A stretch of DNA of 64,000 nt from VMCP01 sp964415065 (lineage in GTDB: Bacteria > Bacteroidota > Bacteroidia > NS11-12g > UBA955): the NCBI GenBank assembly GCA_964415065.1, contig CAYPYX010000003.1, positions 1 through 64,000 of the forward strand, in the 5' to 3' direction. This document shows positions 7,222 to 16,011 of this stretch, one piece after another. Position 1 is the first letter of the stretch, and each line of letters starts with the position of its first letter. Position numbers and translations under genes: made by a program. The notes beneath the pieces were generated by a model, which made no database searches, was not told where the DNA came from, and saw nothing but the letters and a program-made list of their open reading frames with translations.

Positions 7222-8415
7222 TTATTCACTTATTTCTAATTCACTTAGTGGTCTGCATTGAGCTAGATCTTTAATGTTTACATATTCGAACAATTTATTA
7301 GCCCATAAAGGATTCGCATAAAAACGTTCAATTTGTTTTACATCAAGCAAATTTATGTCGTTAACACCAAAAGTAAACCCTTCTTGACAATATCCGTAAG
7401 CATCGAATCCATGTGGATCAAACCCAGAAATATGAACTACTGGAAGACCAGAACAAAGTAAATTCAATTGTACAGCTGAATTTCCAACAATAGCTAAATC
7501 TACACTTTTTGCGAAATCTTCCATTGTCTCCACTCTAGGAGCTATAGTTACTAAACCAGCTGGAAATGAACTGCTACTAAGTTCAGATCTTGGATGCAAT
7601 CGCAGTCGTATAGTACTTATTTTAAATTGTTTTTTAATTTGGTTTAACAATTCAATTTGCGATGGCGAACCTGTAAAAAAAGCATTTGTTGCTAAACCTA
7701 TTTCAGGATTTTCAGGAATGGGTTTTAGTGGTATTAAAGGTGTTTGTTTTAAATGATATATTTTGGCATTAGGTGCTTGATTAAGCACAATTTCTAAACC
7801 TTTTTGATTTAACACGGCAGCATGTGTGCAAGGAAAAGGCACCATACTTTCAAACTCAGGACCATTGTAATAGTAATAATCTATCTGCCAAAACATAACT
7901 TCTCTTTTTAATGACACAGCTGCAGCCCAAATCATATGTAAATCTGGTGAAACATCACTAATGATAATAGGTACAATGTTTTGATTATTCTTTAAAAAAA
8001 CCTTGTACCCAGCAAAACCAATCAATACTTGTAAATCGACCAAATCTAGTCGTGATTTCTTTTTTCTGATTATTTTAAAAAGTACAGGTAAGATAGAGAG
8101 GGAGTAGAAAGATAATCTGGAAAATATTTTAATGTTTGATATTCTTCTTTTTGGAGTATATATCTTTACAGAAGAGATACCTGCATCATTTAGACCATCT
8201 ACAACAGACTGAGCGAATGAATTTGGAAAAGGAAATCCATTTAAATAAAACGTCTTATCCTTATTTATATAAATAGGTATTTGTTTTAAAACTGAAAATA
8301 CCCTTAATCTTTGATAAATGCCTTCTAAAACAGAATTAAGTTTATATCTGTTTTCAAGTGCCGGAATAATTCTTATTCTTGACTTCCTAATTGTGGTCAG
8401 AAGATAACTCAACAT
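7222..8415 (-). CDS. putative GT-B-like glycosyltransferase of the nonulosonic acid locus, family not recognised
   Basis: 397 residues, no signal peptide. The C-terminal half has features of GT-B sugar transferases: RLHPRSE (about 270), then VDLAIVGNSAVQLNLLCSG followed by LPVVHISGF. This pattern is like the HP and S/T-N-S motifs of sialyl/polysialyl or CDP-glycerol-type transferases. A hydrophobic stretch at about 105-115 may be peripheral. The N-terminal GxGHxxR motif of PseG hydrolases is not present, so I do not call it PseG. Its place after the CMP-sugar genes makes a nonulosonic acid transferase plausible. This is inference. Confidence 0.5.
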   Translation of the reverse strand: MLSYLLTTIRKSRIRIIPALENRYKLNSVLEGIYQRLRVFSVLKQIPIYINKDKTFYLNGFPFPNSFAQSVVDGLNDAGISSVKIYTPKRRISNIKIFSRLSFYSLSILPVLFKIIRKKKSRLDLVDLQVLIGFAGYKVFLKNNQNIVPIIISDVSPDLHMIWAAAVSLKREVMFWQIDYYYYNGPEFESMVPFPCTHAAVLNQKGLEIVLNQAPNAKIYHLKQTPLIPLKPIPENPEIGLATNAFFTGSPSQIELLNQIKKQFKISTIRLRLHPRSELSSSSFPAGLVTIAPRVETMEDFAKSVDLAIVGNSAVQLNLLCSGLPVVHISGFDPHGFDAYGYCQEGFTFGVNDINLLDVKQIERFYANPLWANKLFEYVNIKDLAQCRPLSELEISE

Positions 8416-8482
8416 TTTTGTCTTATCGAACTATTAATTCCAAGCAAAATGAACATTCATTATTGACCTATTTTGGGGTGAA

Positions 8483-9733
8483 CTATACACCTTTCCCAAT
8501 TAAAATATATTGATCTAGGGGATCTGAACTCGTTTTTATTTCTGTTTGCAAAAAAGGTCTAAACGGCTTAGTGTTGGGTAATTGAGCATCATGATTGCCT
8601 GATTTCTTCAATTCTGTTATAATATCAAACTTAAGTTCCCATTCCCAATTATCATTACGTTGCCAAATATCTGGATTTCTATGCGAATCAATTATGAAGT
8701 TAAACGAATTTTCAGTCATACCTATCCACTCTAAAAATAATTTTAAATGTTTAGGACTTCTATTTAGGTAAGTAGCCACTAAATCAATAGCCTCACTTCT
8801 TGACATATGTCCTAAACGTATTTCACGTGTAGCATGGTCGAATACTTTTGAATACCCATGTTTTAGAAACTTAATATAATCATGCACATCAGCATAGTTC
8901 CAACAATCAACATCATTATATGTATCAAAAGTACGAGTCAAAGATTCAGTTTCATAACCGAATTTACGAATCATTTCTTCATGTTGTAAACGGCTATCCC
9001 AACGTATGAAATTATTAAGATAAATTCCCCTTACTCCAACTAATTCTATCTCTTTATCGTCAGGGTAAATGAATTGAGTTATATCTTCTTCCTTGATTAA
9101 ATCAAATTCCTCATCCAATAAATCTTCAGCCTCAAAGCCCATTAAATCATGTTCTTTACGATATTTTCGAGTCATTTCCACTTCATCGAGATGTGAGAAC
9201 ATTCCTACTTGATCTACACCTTGATGTGCACCCCAAATAATAAGAGGAATTTTAAATTTTGTTGCCATCTGAACAGGATAAACCGTTTGTCCAGCCAAAC
9301 AATGCCAATAAATGCTACCCATTTTGTGCATAGTAGCTCTAGTAATTTTTTTTACAGTATCGGGATTTACCGTTAAAGTCATTAAATCACAATCAAACTG
9401 AATACGCAAATTAGCTAAGTTTCGAATGCCAACAGCCGTATTGAAATGTTTGTTATATGTAACTAACAGTGGATTCATACCGTACACATTCTTGATGGTA
9501 TGAACAATAAAATATGAATCACGAGATCCACTAACAGGTATTATACAATCATAATTATTACCTGAAGTATTCCGATATTGGTCAAGTATGGCTCGAAGCT
9601 TTTCTGCTCTAGAATTCCACTCAAGAATGTCTTTTTCTTCATGTACTCTGCATCCACTACAAATCCCTTCATCATCAAATACAATGTTGAGCGGATGATT
9701 TTCTGGATATAAACAACGCTTACAATATCTCAT
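8483..9733 (-). CDS. N-acetyl sugar amidotransferase, WbpG/PseA family (copy 1)
   Basis: ATP-pyrophosphatase (PP-loop) enzyme that activates an N-acetyl group of a sugar and replaces its oxygen with ammonia to give an acetamidino group. 416 residues. An N-terminal Cys4 zinc-type site is seen (C4, C7, C25, C28). The PP-loop reads SGSRDS at 67-72 instead of the usual SGGKDS found in copy 2 at the same residue numbers. Conserved WHCLAGQTVYP and IIWGAHQG follow. It starts inside the hisF stop (ATGA overlap), so its translation is coupled to hisF, which should deliver the ammonia. Confidence 0.88.
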   Translation of the reverse strand: MRYCKRCLYPENHPLNIVFDDEGICSGCRVHEEKDILEWNSRAEKLRAILDQYRNTSGNNYDCIIPVSGSRDSYFIVHTIKNVYGMNPLLVTYNKHFNTAVGIRNLANLRIQFDCDLMTLTVNPDTVKKITRATMHKMGSIYWHCLAGQTVYPVQMATKFKIPLIIWGAHQGVDQVGMFSHLDEVEMTRKYRKEHDLMGFEAEDLLDEEFDLIKEEDITQFIYPDDKEIELVGVRGIYLNNFIRWDSRLQHEEMIRKFGYETESLTRTFDTYNDVDCWNYADVHDYIKFLKHGYSKVFDHATREIRLGHMSRSEAIDLVATYLNRSPKHLKLFLEWIGMTENSFNFIIDSHRNPDIWQRNDNWEWELKFDIITELKKSGNHDAQLPNTKPFRPFLQTEIKTSSDPLDQYILIGKGV

Positions 9734-10596
9734 ATTATTTCCTTTTCAATGTGCACGAACAGCATATGCTCGAGTAATTCGTCTTCTTTCTTGAGAAGTC
9801 GCAAATTCTTATCAAACATACTATCTGTATAATTTGCATGTGTTTCTATCCTAACATCCAACTCTTTCTTTATAACTGCCTTTGTAATATTTACACTGTG
9901 CTCCGTAAAATGGAAAAAGTTACCGGCACTTATTGCAGATGCATTCGTAGACTTTAAGGCTTCAATCATGTCGTTAGCATTTTTTGCACCTCCACATGCT
10001 ATAACTGGAATATTTACATGATTACACACTTCATTTATTAATTGTACATCATAACCAAGATAAGAACCATCGCGATCAATGGAATTTATTAAAATTTCAC
10101 CGGCACCTAATTGTTGATTAGTAAAAGCAAATTTGCCAGGATTGATGGAAGTAACTTCTTTTTTCAAGTAATTGTATACCCTATATCCATCTTTAGTAGC
10201 AATGCCATCAATGGAAACTACCACACATTGATTCCCAAAAATATGTGCTGCTTCTGAAATAAGTTCAGGCTTGAATAAAGCTGCTTGATTCAATGCAATT
10301 TTATCAGCACCACATTGCATTAACTCCTTAATATGATCTACCTGTGTTATTCCTCCACCGATGGTCAGGGGTACAAAACACTTTTTTGTAGCATTTCTAA
10401 TCATTTTAAAATCCGGACCTTTTCCAAGGCTTGTTGCTGAAATATCCGTTAAAATAATTTCATCGATTCCCCATTGATTTAAAAATTCTATGGCAATACT
10501 AGGTTTTCCAACTGGTAAGTATTTTCTAAAGCCAATGCTTTGAACAACCAAACCATTTTTTACAACTAAATTAGCTGTGATACGTTTTTTAAGCAT
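9730..10596 (-). CDS. HisF-like ammonia-channel subunit of sugar amidotransferase, catalytic Asp11 replaced
   Basis: TIM-barrel paralogue of imidazole glycerol phosphate synthase cyclase, 288 residues against about 250 in HisF. It aligns without gaps from residue 1: RITANLVVKNG stands where HisF has RIIACLDVKDG, so catalytic Asp11 is Val11, while Asp130 is kept (VVVSID). The phosphate loops (LTIGGGI, ACGGAKN, SAGNFFHF) remain. About 35 extra residues rich in Lys, Glu and Leu form a C-terminal tail. Loss of Asp11 argues against a role in histidine biosynthesis and fits HisF2-type proteins that only channel ammonia to WbpG/PseA enzymes. hisH lies 2 bases upstream and the amidotransferase overlaps downstream. 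Confidence 0.9.
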   Translation of the reverse strand: MLKKRITANLVVKNGLVVQSIGFRKYLPVGKPSIAIEFLNQWGIDEIILTDISATSLGKGPDFKMIRNATKKCFVPLTIGGGITQVDHIKELMQCGADKIALNQAALFKPELISEAAHIFGNQCVVVSIDGIATKDGYRVYNYLKKEVTSINPGKFAFTNQQLGAGEILINSIDRDGSYLGYDVQLINEVCNHVNIPVIACGGAKNANDMIEALKSTNASAISAGNFFHFTEHSVNITKAVIKKELDVRIETHANYTDSMFDKNLRLLKKEDELLEHMLFVHIEKEII

Positions 10597-10598
10597 CG

Positions 10599-11225
10599 TT
10601 AAATTGAATTTAAAAAGCCTCGAAATAGTTTAAGCCCATTAGTTTGACTTTTCTCCGGGTGAAATTGAACACCGAAAATGTTATCTTTTTGAATAGCTGC
10701 AGTTACTTCTATCCCATAATCGCACCAAGCAATTCTAAAATCATTGGTGGTTTCAAAATGAAAACTATGATCGAAGTAGAAGTTGGGTTGCTCAGATGTG
10801 CGAGTAAATAATGGATCCGTTTTACTAAAAACAATATTGTTCCAACCTACTTGTGGTACGGCAAAAGAGGGGTCCAATTCTAGTTTTCTGACTTTACCCG
10901 GAATCCAATTTAAACCTTCGTGCCACCCGTTCTCGTCAGAGCCTTCCGCCAATAATTGCATCCCTACACAAATTCCTAACAACGGTTTTTTCTTGATAAT
11001 TACATTTTCGCCCAAAATTTCGTGTAACATACGACTTTTTAGGTTTCGAACTGCTTCATCGAATGCGCCAACACCGGGTAAAATAATAGCGTCAGCATCA
11101 CGAATATCTTTTTGTTGATCACTCACCTTAATTTTATGGTACCCTAAAAAACCAATTGCATTGGCAACAGAATACGTGTTTCCTACTCCATAGTCGACAA
11201 TTACTACTGACGGATTTTTTTTCAT
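10599..11225 (-). CDS. HisH-like glutaminase subunit for sugar amidotransferase
   Basis: Class I glutamine amidotransferase paralogue of HisH, 208 residues. The catalytic triad is intact: Cys86 in GICVGMQLL, and His and Glu in GVQFHPEKSQ near the C terminus. The N-terminal VDYGVGNTYSV and LPGVGAFDEA are typical. It should hydrolyse glutamine and pass ammonia through the adjacent HisF-like barrel. It overlaps the stop of the second amidotransferase by 4 bases. No other histidine genes are present, so a dedicated role in glycan amidation is inferred. Confidence 0.92.
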   Translation of the reverse strand: MKKNPSVVIVDYGVGNTYSVANAIGFLGYHKIKVSDQQKDIRDADAIILPGVGAFDEAVRNLKSRMLHEILGENVIIKKKPLLGICVGMQLLAEGSDENGWHEGLNWIPGKVRKLELDPSFAVPQVGWNNIVFSKTDPLFTRTSEQPNFYFDHSFHFETTNDFRIAWCDYGIEVTAAIQKDNIFGVQFHPEKSQTNGLKLFRGFLNSI

Positions 11226-12352
11226 AAACCTATTCCTACATTAAATTTTGGTTTATACTTACCTTCCTCTATGCGTTCGAAAAGGTTTTTATTTACTTGG
11301 GAATCTACAATTTGCCAAAAATCACTCGTGCTAATCTCAATAAAATCACAAAATGATTGTATGTAGTCTTGAGAGCAATTTCCATCATATCGTTTAACCA
11401 TACTAACGGCCTCTTCTCGAGTCATTCGCTTATTTCTTATATCTTCATTCACATAATCCGTGATACGACCAAAGCCAAACTTTAGGTATTTAATCATTTG
11501 ATTCATAGGTGTCCAATCCTCATCTAATGCTGTTATTCCCATATAATCGCCTATTTCATTGGGTTTGTTATTCCTAATTTCTAATCCTCTGAGGGCAGCA
11601 TAAGTTCCATTATTAAACAATGACCAGTCTTTCCAAAAATATCCTAAAAATACAATACGAATATTTGCATCAATCATTTCTTGTTCTGTAGGATACGTAT
11701 ACTGAATTAAATGTTGTTTCTTTATTTCGTCAGAAATCATCCACGTAATATCTCCCCCTCCAAGTGTATTCATTTTTCTCAAATTATTACCATCGCTGCC
11801 ATCTTTGCCCATAATACTCGACTCTCCAAGCTGCAATGCAGAATTCTCACCCCACCAAATTAATGGAATCTTATAGGCAATGGCTAAACGCGGCACACTT
11901 GAAAACAAAGCAAGCTCAGTTGACTTAAATGGATTCACGAATTGATAAAATGAATGCCGCATTAGTTTTTTCCACGTTTCTGGCCCCGGGTTAATAACAA
12001 TTACATCAAATCCCAATTTAATGAGATTACTCACGTTGTCAACACCTCTTTGGGTTACTTGCTGTGGGGGAGGGCCTAAGCAAACCAATAAAGGATTCAT
12101 TTTCAAATGCTCTTTAACATAAAGCGCTTGACGGGTAGAATCTTTACCACCACTTACACCAATAATACAATCATATCCGGAATAATTATTTTGTTTCCCA
12201 AAATCAACTTTTTCTTTCAGTAGCGAGAACCTTTCTTCCCAATCTATGTCTTCCAAAGTAGAAGAATAGGCACAAGCAGGACAAATCCCATCCTCTCTAA
12301 ATACAGTTCCTGGTCTAGTATCTGGTTGTAAACAAAGTTTGCAATATTTCAT
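11222..12352 (-). CDS. N-acetyl sugar amidotransferase, WbpG/PseA family (copy 2)
   Basis: 376 residues from the preferred start. PP-loop SGGKDS at 67-72 is canonical, and the N-terminal Cys4 site (C4, C7, C24, C27) matches copy 1 in position. Conserved LIWWGENSALQLGE follows. An ATG at 12,391 would add 13 residues and overlap pseF by 23 bases. I prefer 12,352 because copy 1 and the family start directly at M[KR]YC. Likely makes an acetamidino group on a nonulosonic acid or a related N-acetyl sugar, using ammonia from HisH/HisF. Two divergent copies suggest two modified positions or two sugars. Confidence 0.9.
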   Translation of the reverse strand: MKYCKLCLQPDTRPGTVFREDGICPACAYSSTLEDIDWEERFSLLKEKVDFGKQNNYSGYDCIIGVSGGKDSTRQALYVKEHLKMNPLLVCLGPPPQQVTQRGVDNVSNLIKLGFDVIVINPGPETWKKLMRHSFYQFVNPFKSTELALFSSVPRLAIAYKIPLIWWGENSALQLGESSIMGKDGSDGNNLRKMNTLGGGDITWMISDEIKKQHLIQYTYPTEQEMIDANIRIVFLGYFWKDWSLFNNGTYAALRGLEIRNNKPNEIGDYMGITALDEDWTPMNQMIKYLKFGFGRITDYVNEDIRNKRMTREEAVSMVKRYDGNCSQDYIQSFCDFIEISTSDFWQIVDSQVNKNLFERIEEGKYKPKFNVGIGL

Positions 12353-12368
12353 CTGATTTGTCTTTTTA

Positions 12369-13064
12369 TTACAAGCTTCGTAAGAATTCATATTTTAACT
12401 CCGCAAGTTTCCAATCATCTAAAGTATCAATATCATGCGCCTCAAACGACCTTAAAACAATGCCTTTAGTGTTTTCAAAAATCATCTTACCCGTTTCTTC
12501 CAACTTAGAACGTTTAAGCCAGTACCATTGTCCGGAATCGTGGTATGTTTTAGGTAAGTCTTGAGAACGAGCATTGATAAACTCTACCCAATTATATTCT
12601 AAACATTCATTCTCATTCATTTTAAAACTCCTCCAAATGGGGTAGTCAAAAGAAAGTATGGGCAAAACAGAATCTGCACCATTTTGAATAAACTCAAACC
12701 CTTCCAATAATCTAGCCGATGTTACAAAAGGTGCAGTAGGATAGATGCAGCAAATGTTGTCAAACTCCTTACCTGCTTTTTTATAATCATGAACAACTTC
12801 CAATATTACAGCGGCTGTAGTTGCAAAATCATTAGAATTTTCGGCACTTCTCATAAAGGGTACAGAAGCATTATACGTTTGAGCTATTTCTGCAATTTCC
12901 ATGTCATCCGTTGAAACCATCACTTCATCAAACAACCCAGACTCAATTGCAGCAACAATTGAATATGAAATAATGGGCTTTCCCTTGAAAAGCTGTATGT
13001 TCTTGCGCGGAATTCTCTTGCTTCCACCTCTAGCAGGTATTATACACAGGTTTTTAGGCTTCAT
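12369..13064 (-). CDS. pseF: pseudaminic acid cytidylyltransferase
   Basis: Activates pseudaminic acid with CTP to CMP-Pse. 231 residues, normal length. The N-terminal IPARGGSKRIPRKNI is the PseF form of the CMP-sialate synthetase motif, where NeuA/LegF usually have SKGI. GKPIISYSI, DEVMVSTDD, IYPTAPF and AHDIDTLDDW are conserved in PseF. It overlaps the pseC end by 11 bases. Confidence 0.93.
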   Translation of the reverse strand: MKPKNLCIIPARGGSKRIPRKNIQLFKGKPIISYSIVAAIESGLFDEVMVSTDDMEIAEIAQTYNASVPFMRSAENSNDFATTAAVILEVVHDYKKAGKEFDNICCIYPTAPFVTSARLLEGFEFIQNGADSVLPILSFDYPIWRSFKMNENECLEYNWVEFINARSQDLPKTYHDSGQWYWLKRSKLEETGKMIFENTKGIVLRSFEAHDIDTLDDWKLAELKYEFLRSL

Positions 13065-14229
13065 AAAATTTTATGATTGTTCTAATTACAAATTCTTGTT
13101 GTTCATCTGTTAATGTTGGATACATGGGTAAACTTATACAATGTTTGTAATAGTTCTCTGCAAAGGGCATATCCCCTTCTTTCCATCCAAATTGCCTGTA
13201 GTATGGCATTAAATGTGTTGGTATATAGTGGATTTGAGCATAAATTTGATGTTCTCTCAAGTAATTATAAAGTCCTAATCTATTTTCAACCTCTAGAACA
13301 TATAAATGATAAGCATGCCCTTCAACAACTCCCGATTGTCCTTTAATAAAAGACAATCCTTGAAATGATTCGTGATACATTTTAGCAATTTCACGTCTTC
13401 TTTGAAGTCCTTGATTAGCTCTCTCTAATTGACTTAAACCCAGAGCTGCCTGAAAATCCGTGATGCGGTAATTATAACCCAACTCTTGCATTTCCATGTA
13501 CCATAAAGGATAATTATCTACACCACCTGAAAAAGAAATACTATTAGAAAACAATTCGTTGGATTTTACAATACCATGAGTCCTTAACATTAGTAATTTT
13601 TGATACAATTCCTCATTGTTTGTTGTTATCATTCCCCCCTCTCCTGATGCAATATGTTTTACAGGGTGAAAAGAAAAAATGGCTAGGTCAGCAAAGTTTC
13701 CATTACCACAATTCTGTTTGTTTCCGTTACCATCAAAAAAGTATCCACCGGGTGAATGACAAGAGTCTTCAATAATCCAACAGTCAAACTCGTTTGCTAG
13801 AGTTCGAAAGGCCTCTAAATCAACTGCACGACCTGCAAAATCTACAGGAATTATACCTTGATACGTTCCTTTTGGAGATGCTTCAAGTAACTTTCTGACT
13901 TCTTTAATATCTAGGAGATAAGTCTCAGGATCAATGTCGGCAAAAACTACTTCACCACCACAATATCTCACACAATTAGCAGAAGCAGCAAACGTTATGG
14001 GAGTTGTAATAACCCTATCTCCTGGTTTAACTCCTAATGCTAATGCATTTAAGTGAAGAGCAGCCGTACCATTAGCCACCGCAACTGCATATTTACATCC
14101 AATATATGTTGCAAAGGCGTCTTCAAAATCCTTGATTTTTGGACCTTGCGTTAAATAATCTGATTTTAAAGCTTCAACAACAGCTTGAATATCTTCATCT
14201 GTGATATTTTGTCTTCCGTATGGAATCAT
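13054..14229 (-). CDS. pseC: UDP-4-amino-4,6-dideoxy-N-acetyl-beta-L-altrosamine transaminase
   Basis: PLP-dependent DegT/DnrJ/EryC1 family aminotransferase, second step of pseudaminic acid synthesis. 391 residues. IPYGRQNITDEDI and LTQGPKI at the N terminus are the PseC form. The PLP Lys is K191 in FSFHPVKHIASGEGG, and the cofactor Asp lies in IIEDSCHSPGG. Its start is 143 bases after pseI, the largest gap in the locus, so an internal promoter there is possible though none was recognised. Confidence 0.94.
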   Translation of the reverse strand: MIPYGRQNITDEDIQAVVEALKSDYLTQGPKIKDFEDAFATYIGCKYAVAVANGTAALHLNALALGVKPGDRVITTPITFAASANCVRYCGGEVVFADIDPETYLLDIKEVRKLLEASPKGTYQGIIPVDFAGRAVDLEAFRTLANEFDCWIIEDSCHSPGGYFFDGNGNKQNCGNGNFADLAIFSFHPVKHIASGEGGMITTNNEELYQKLLMLRTHGIVKSNELFSNSISFSGGVDNYPLWYMEMQELGYNYRITDFQAALGLSQLERANQGLQRRREIAKMYHESFQGLSFIKGQSGVVEGHAYHLYVLEVENRLGLYNYLREHQIYAQIHYIPTHLMPYYRQFGWKEGDMPFAENYYKHCISLPMYPTLTDEQQEFVIRTIIKFYEA

Positions 14230-14372
14230 ATTCTTTATTTATTTTGAAAAACTTTAGTCAATGGATACAAAAAATATTAGGATATTTCAATACGGAAAAC
14301 CCTAGGCCGCAAGCACATTTCATTAATGTGAATTCAATCCCAACAAACGTATTCATCATTATGGATTAATTA

Positions 14373-15419
14373 TTAAGTAGTTTCGATAAAATCGAGCGAC
14401 ATTCTTTCTCCTTTTGTCAAATCTCGGTTTGATATACTTCCTAAAACTTGAGGTAAATACTGTGGATGTAAGCCATAACCAGGTCGTATACTGCGCACGT
14501 TACTTTGAGTAAATTGCTCCCCTTTTTTAATATCTTTTACCACATATAACGAGCGCGAAAAATCTCTTCCCTTAGCTTGTTTTTCAGTGAGATTATAATC
14601 CACAATTCCGACTGCCTTTTCAGCTTCTCGAACGGCTTTTACCATTTCGGTAAATTCTTCCTCATTCATTGAAAATGATGCATCAGGTCCACCAATAGAA
14701 CGATCAATGATGAAGTGTTTCTCAATAATTTTTCCCCCAAAAGCAGTTGCAACTACGGGCACCGTAGAACCCATAGTGTGATCCGACAGACCTGAAATCA
14801 CACCGAATCTTCCAGCTAAATCAGGAATCATGGACATATTGGCTTCTTCTATAGGCGCTGGATAACTAGACGTACATTTTAGTAAAGCAATTTGGTGATT
14901 GTTCATGCGCTTGCAGGCTTCAACTGCTAATTCTATATCTGCAAGTTCGGCAATTCCCGTAGAAATGATGATGGGTTTCCCTTTTGAGGCTACGTATTCA
15001 ATCAACGGGATATCCGTTATTTCAAAAGAAGCAATTTTATATGCTGGACAGTTGAGCGTTTCTAAAAAATCAACTGCAGTTGGATCAAACGGAGATGAAA
15101 AGCAAATTAATCCCTCTTCTTCAGCCGCTTTAAACAATTGTTCATGCCATTCCCAAGGAGTAAACGCTTCTTGATATAATGCATGAAGATACTTTCCATC
15201 CCATATTGTTCCATGCTGCAGTTTAAAATCGTCTGTTGAAGAATCAATAGTTATTGTATCAGCAGTGTATGTTTGCAATTTAATTGCATCAGCACCAGCT
15301 CTTTTAGCTGCTTTGATAGTATCTAATGCATTTTTCAAACTACCATTGTGATTGGCTGAAAGCTCAGCAATTATAAATGTTGGAGAGTCCTTTGAGATCG
15401 TTATGTGTTTGATTTTCAT
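14373..15419 (-). CDS. pseI: pseudaminic acid synthase
   Basis: NeuB-family enzyme that condenses the 6-deoxy-diacetamido-altrose with phosphoenolpyruvate. 348 residues. TIM-barrel motifs: IAELSANHNGSL, DAIKLQTYTADTITID, CFSSPFD, YKIASFEI, ISTGIA and LSDHTMGS. The C-terminal SAF (antifreeze-like) domain is seen from about 285 (VVKDIKKGEQFTQSNVRSIR, GYGLHPQYL). The start overlaps the pseH stop by 4 bases. Confidence 0.95.
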   Translation of the reverse strand: MKIKHITISKDSPTFIIAELSANHNGSLKNALDTIKAAKRAGADAIKLQTYTADTITIDSSTDDFKLQHGTIWDGKYLHALYQEAFTPWEWHEQLFKAAEEEGLICFSSPFDPTAVDFLETLNCPAYKIASFEITDIPLIEYVASKGKPIIISTGIAELADIELAVEACKRMNNHQIALLKCTSSYPAPIEEANMSMIPDLAGRFGVISGLSDHTMGSTVPVVATAFGGKIIEKHFIIDRSIGGPDASFSMNEEEFTEMVKAVREAEKAVGIVDYNLTEKQAKGRDFSRSLYVVKDIKKGEQFTQSNVRSIRPGYGLHPQYLPQVLGSISNRDLTKGERMSLDFIETT

Positions 15420-16006
15420 TGTTTCAATCGGTAATTTTTTACAAATTTTGCGAATTGGGTTTTCAAATTATCGGAATTACGATTTAATAATTTCCACTCA
15501 GCTCTAGTTAGTTTTCTTGAGGAATATTCATTTTTGTTCTGGCTATCCTCAACGTGTTCAACCATTCCAAAAAAATCATTCAATATAAGGGAGCTAATAT
15601 TTGTTTTTAGTACATATCCACGTAATTGATCGAGTTTTAACTCACTGAAAAACAACTCTATAGAATAATAAAACAACATTAACACTGCATCAGATTTAAA
15701 ATGCTTTGGATTTAAAAAAAAACCCCATTCCCCTTCGTTTTTTTCGGGATAAAAAGGGTTAATGTTAACTGTTCCTATCGATTCATTTCCCATTTGAACT
15801 AGCCAATAACCCTTGTTATTAGTCAATTTTAATTTCTTACAGAATTCAATATGCTCTGTTAATGTAATTTCGTCAGTATTGTACATCCATTTTCTCACAT
15901 CTGGATGATTACGCCAAGTTAATATCAATTGTAGCTCATCGTCATTCAAATCAATATAATTGATGAATTTTATAGATTCCAATTGATATGATTTGTGCAA
16001 AAACAT
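15416..16006 (-). CDS. pseH: UDP-4-amino-4,6-dideoxy-N-acetyl-beta-L-altrosamine N-acetyltransferase
   Basis: GNAT-fold N-acetyltransferase that acetylates the 4-amino group made by PseC. 196 residues. The segment LILTWRNHPDVRKWMYN (about 27-43) is a strong PseH signature, followed by GTVNINPFYPEKNEGEWGF and LDQLRGYVLKTN. It is coupled to pseI by overlap and lies 5 bases after a second GNAT gene. Confidence 0.9.
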   Translation of the reverse strand: MFLHKSYQLESIKFINYIDLNDDELQLILTWRNHPDVRKWMYNTDEITLTEHIEFCKKLKLTNNKGYWLVQMGNESIGTVNINPFYPEKNEGEWGFFLNPKHFKSDAVLMLFYYSIELFFSELKLDQLRGYVLKTNISSLILNDFFGMVEHVEDSQNKNEYSSRKLTRAEWKLLNRNSDNLKTQFAKFVKNYRLKQ

Positions 16007-16011
16007 GGTTT

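Noticed and set aside
7222..8415. Calling the 397-residue protein PseG
   Set aside because: The GxGHxxR loop and the PseG length do not fit; the motifs seen are those of other GT-B proteins.
9730..11225. Calling hisF/hisH part of histidine biosynthesis
   Set aside because: No other his gene is present, both are coupled to sugar amidotransferases, and HisF lacks Asp11.
14230..14372. CACATT/AATGTG inverted repeat between pseI and pseC as an operator
   Set aside because: Six pairs in an AT-rich gap are expected by chance and no promoter box is next to it.
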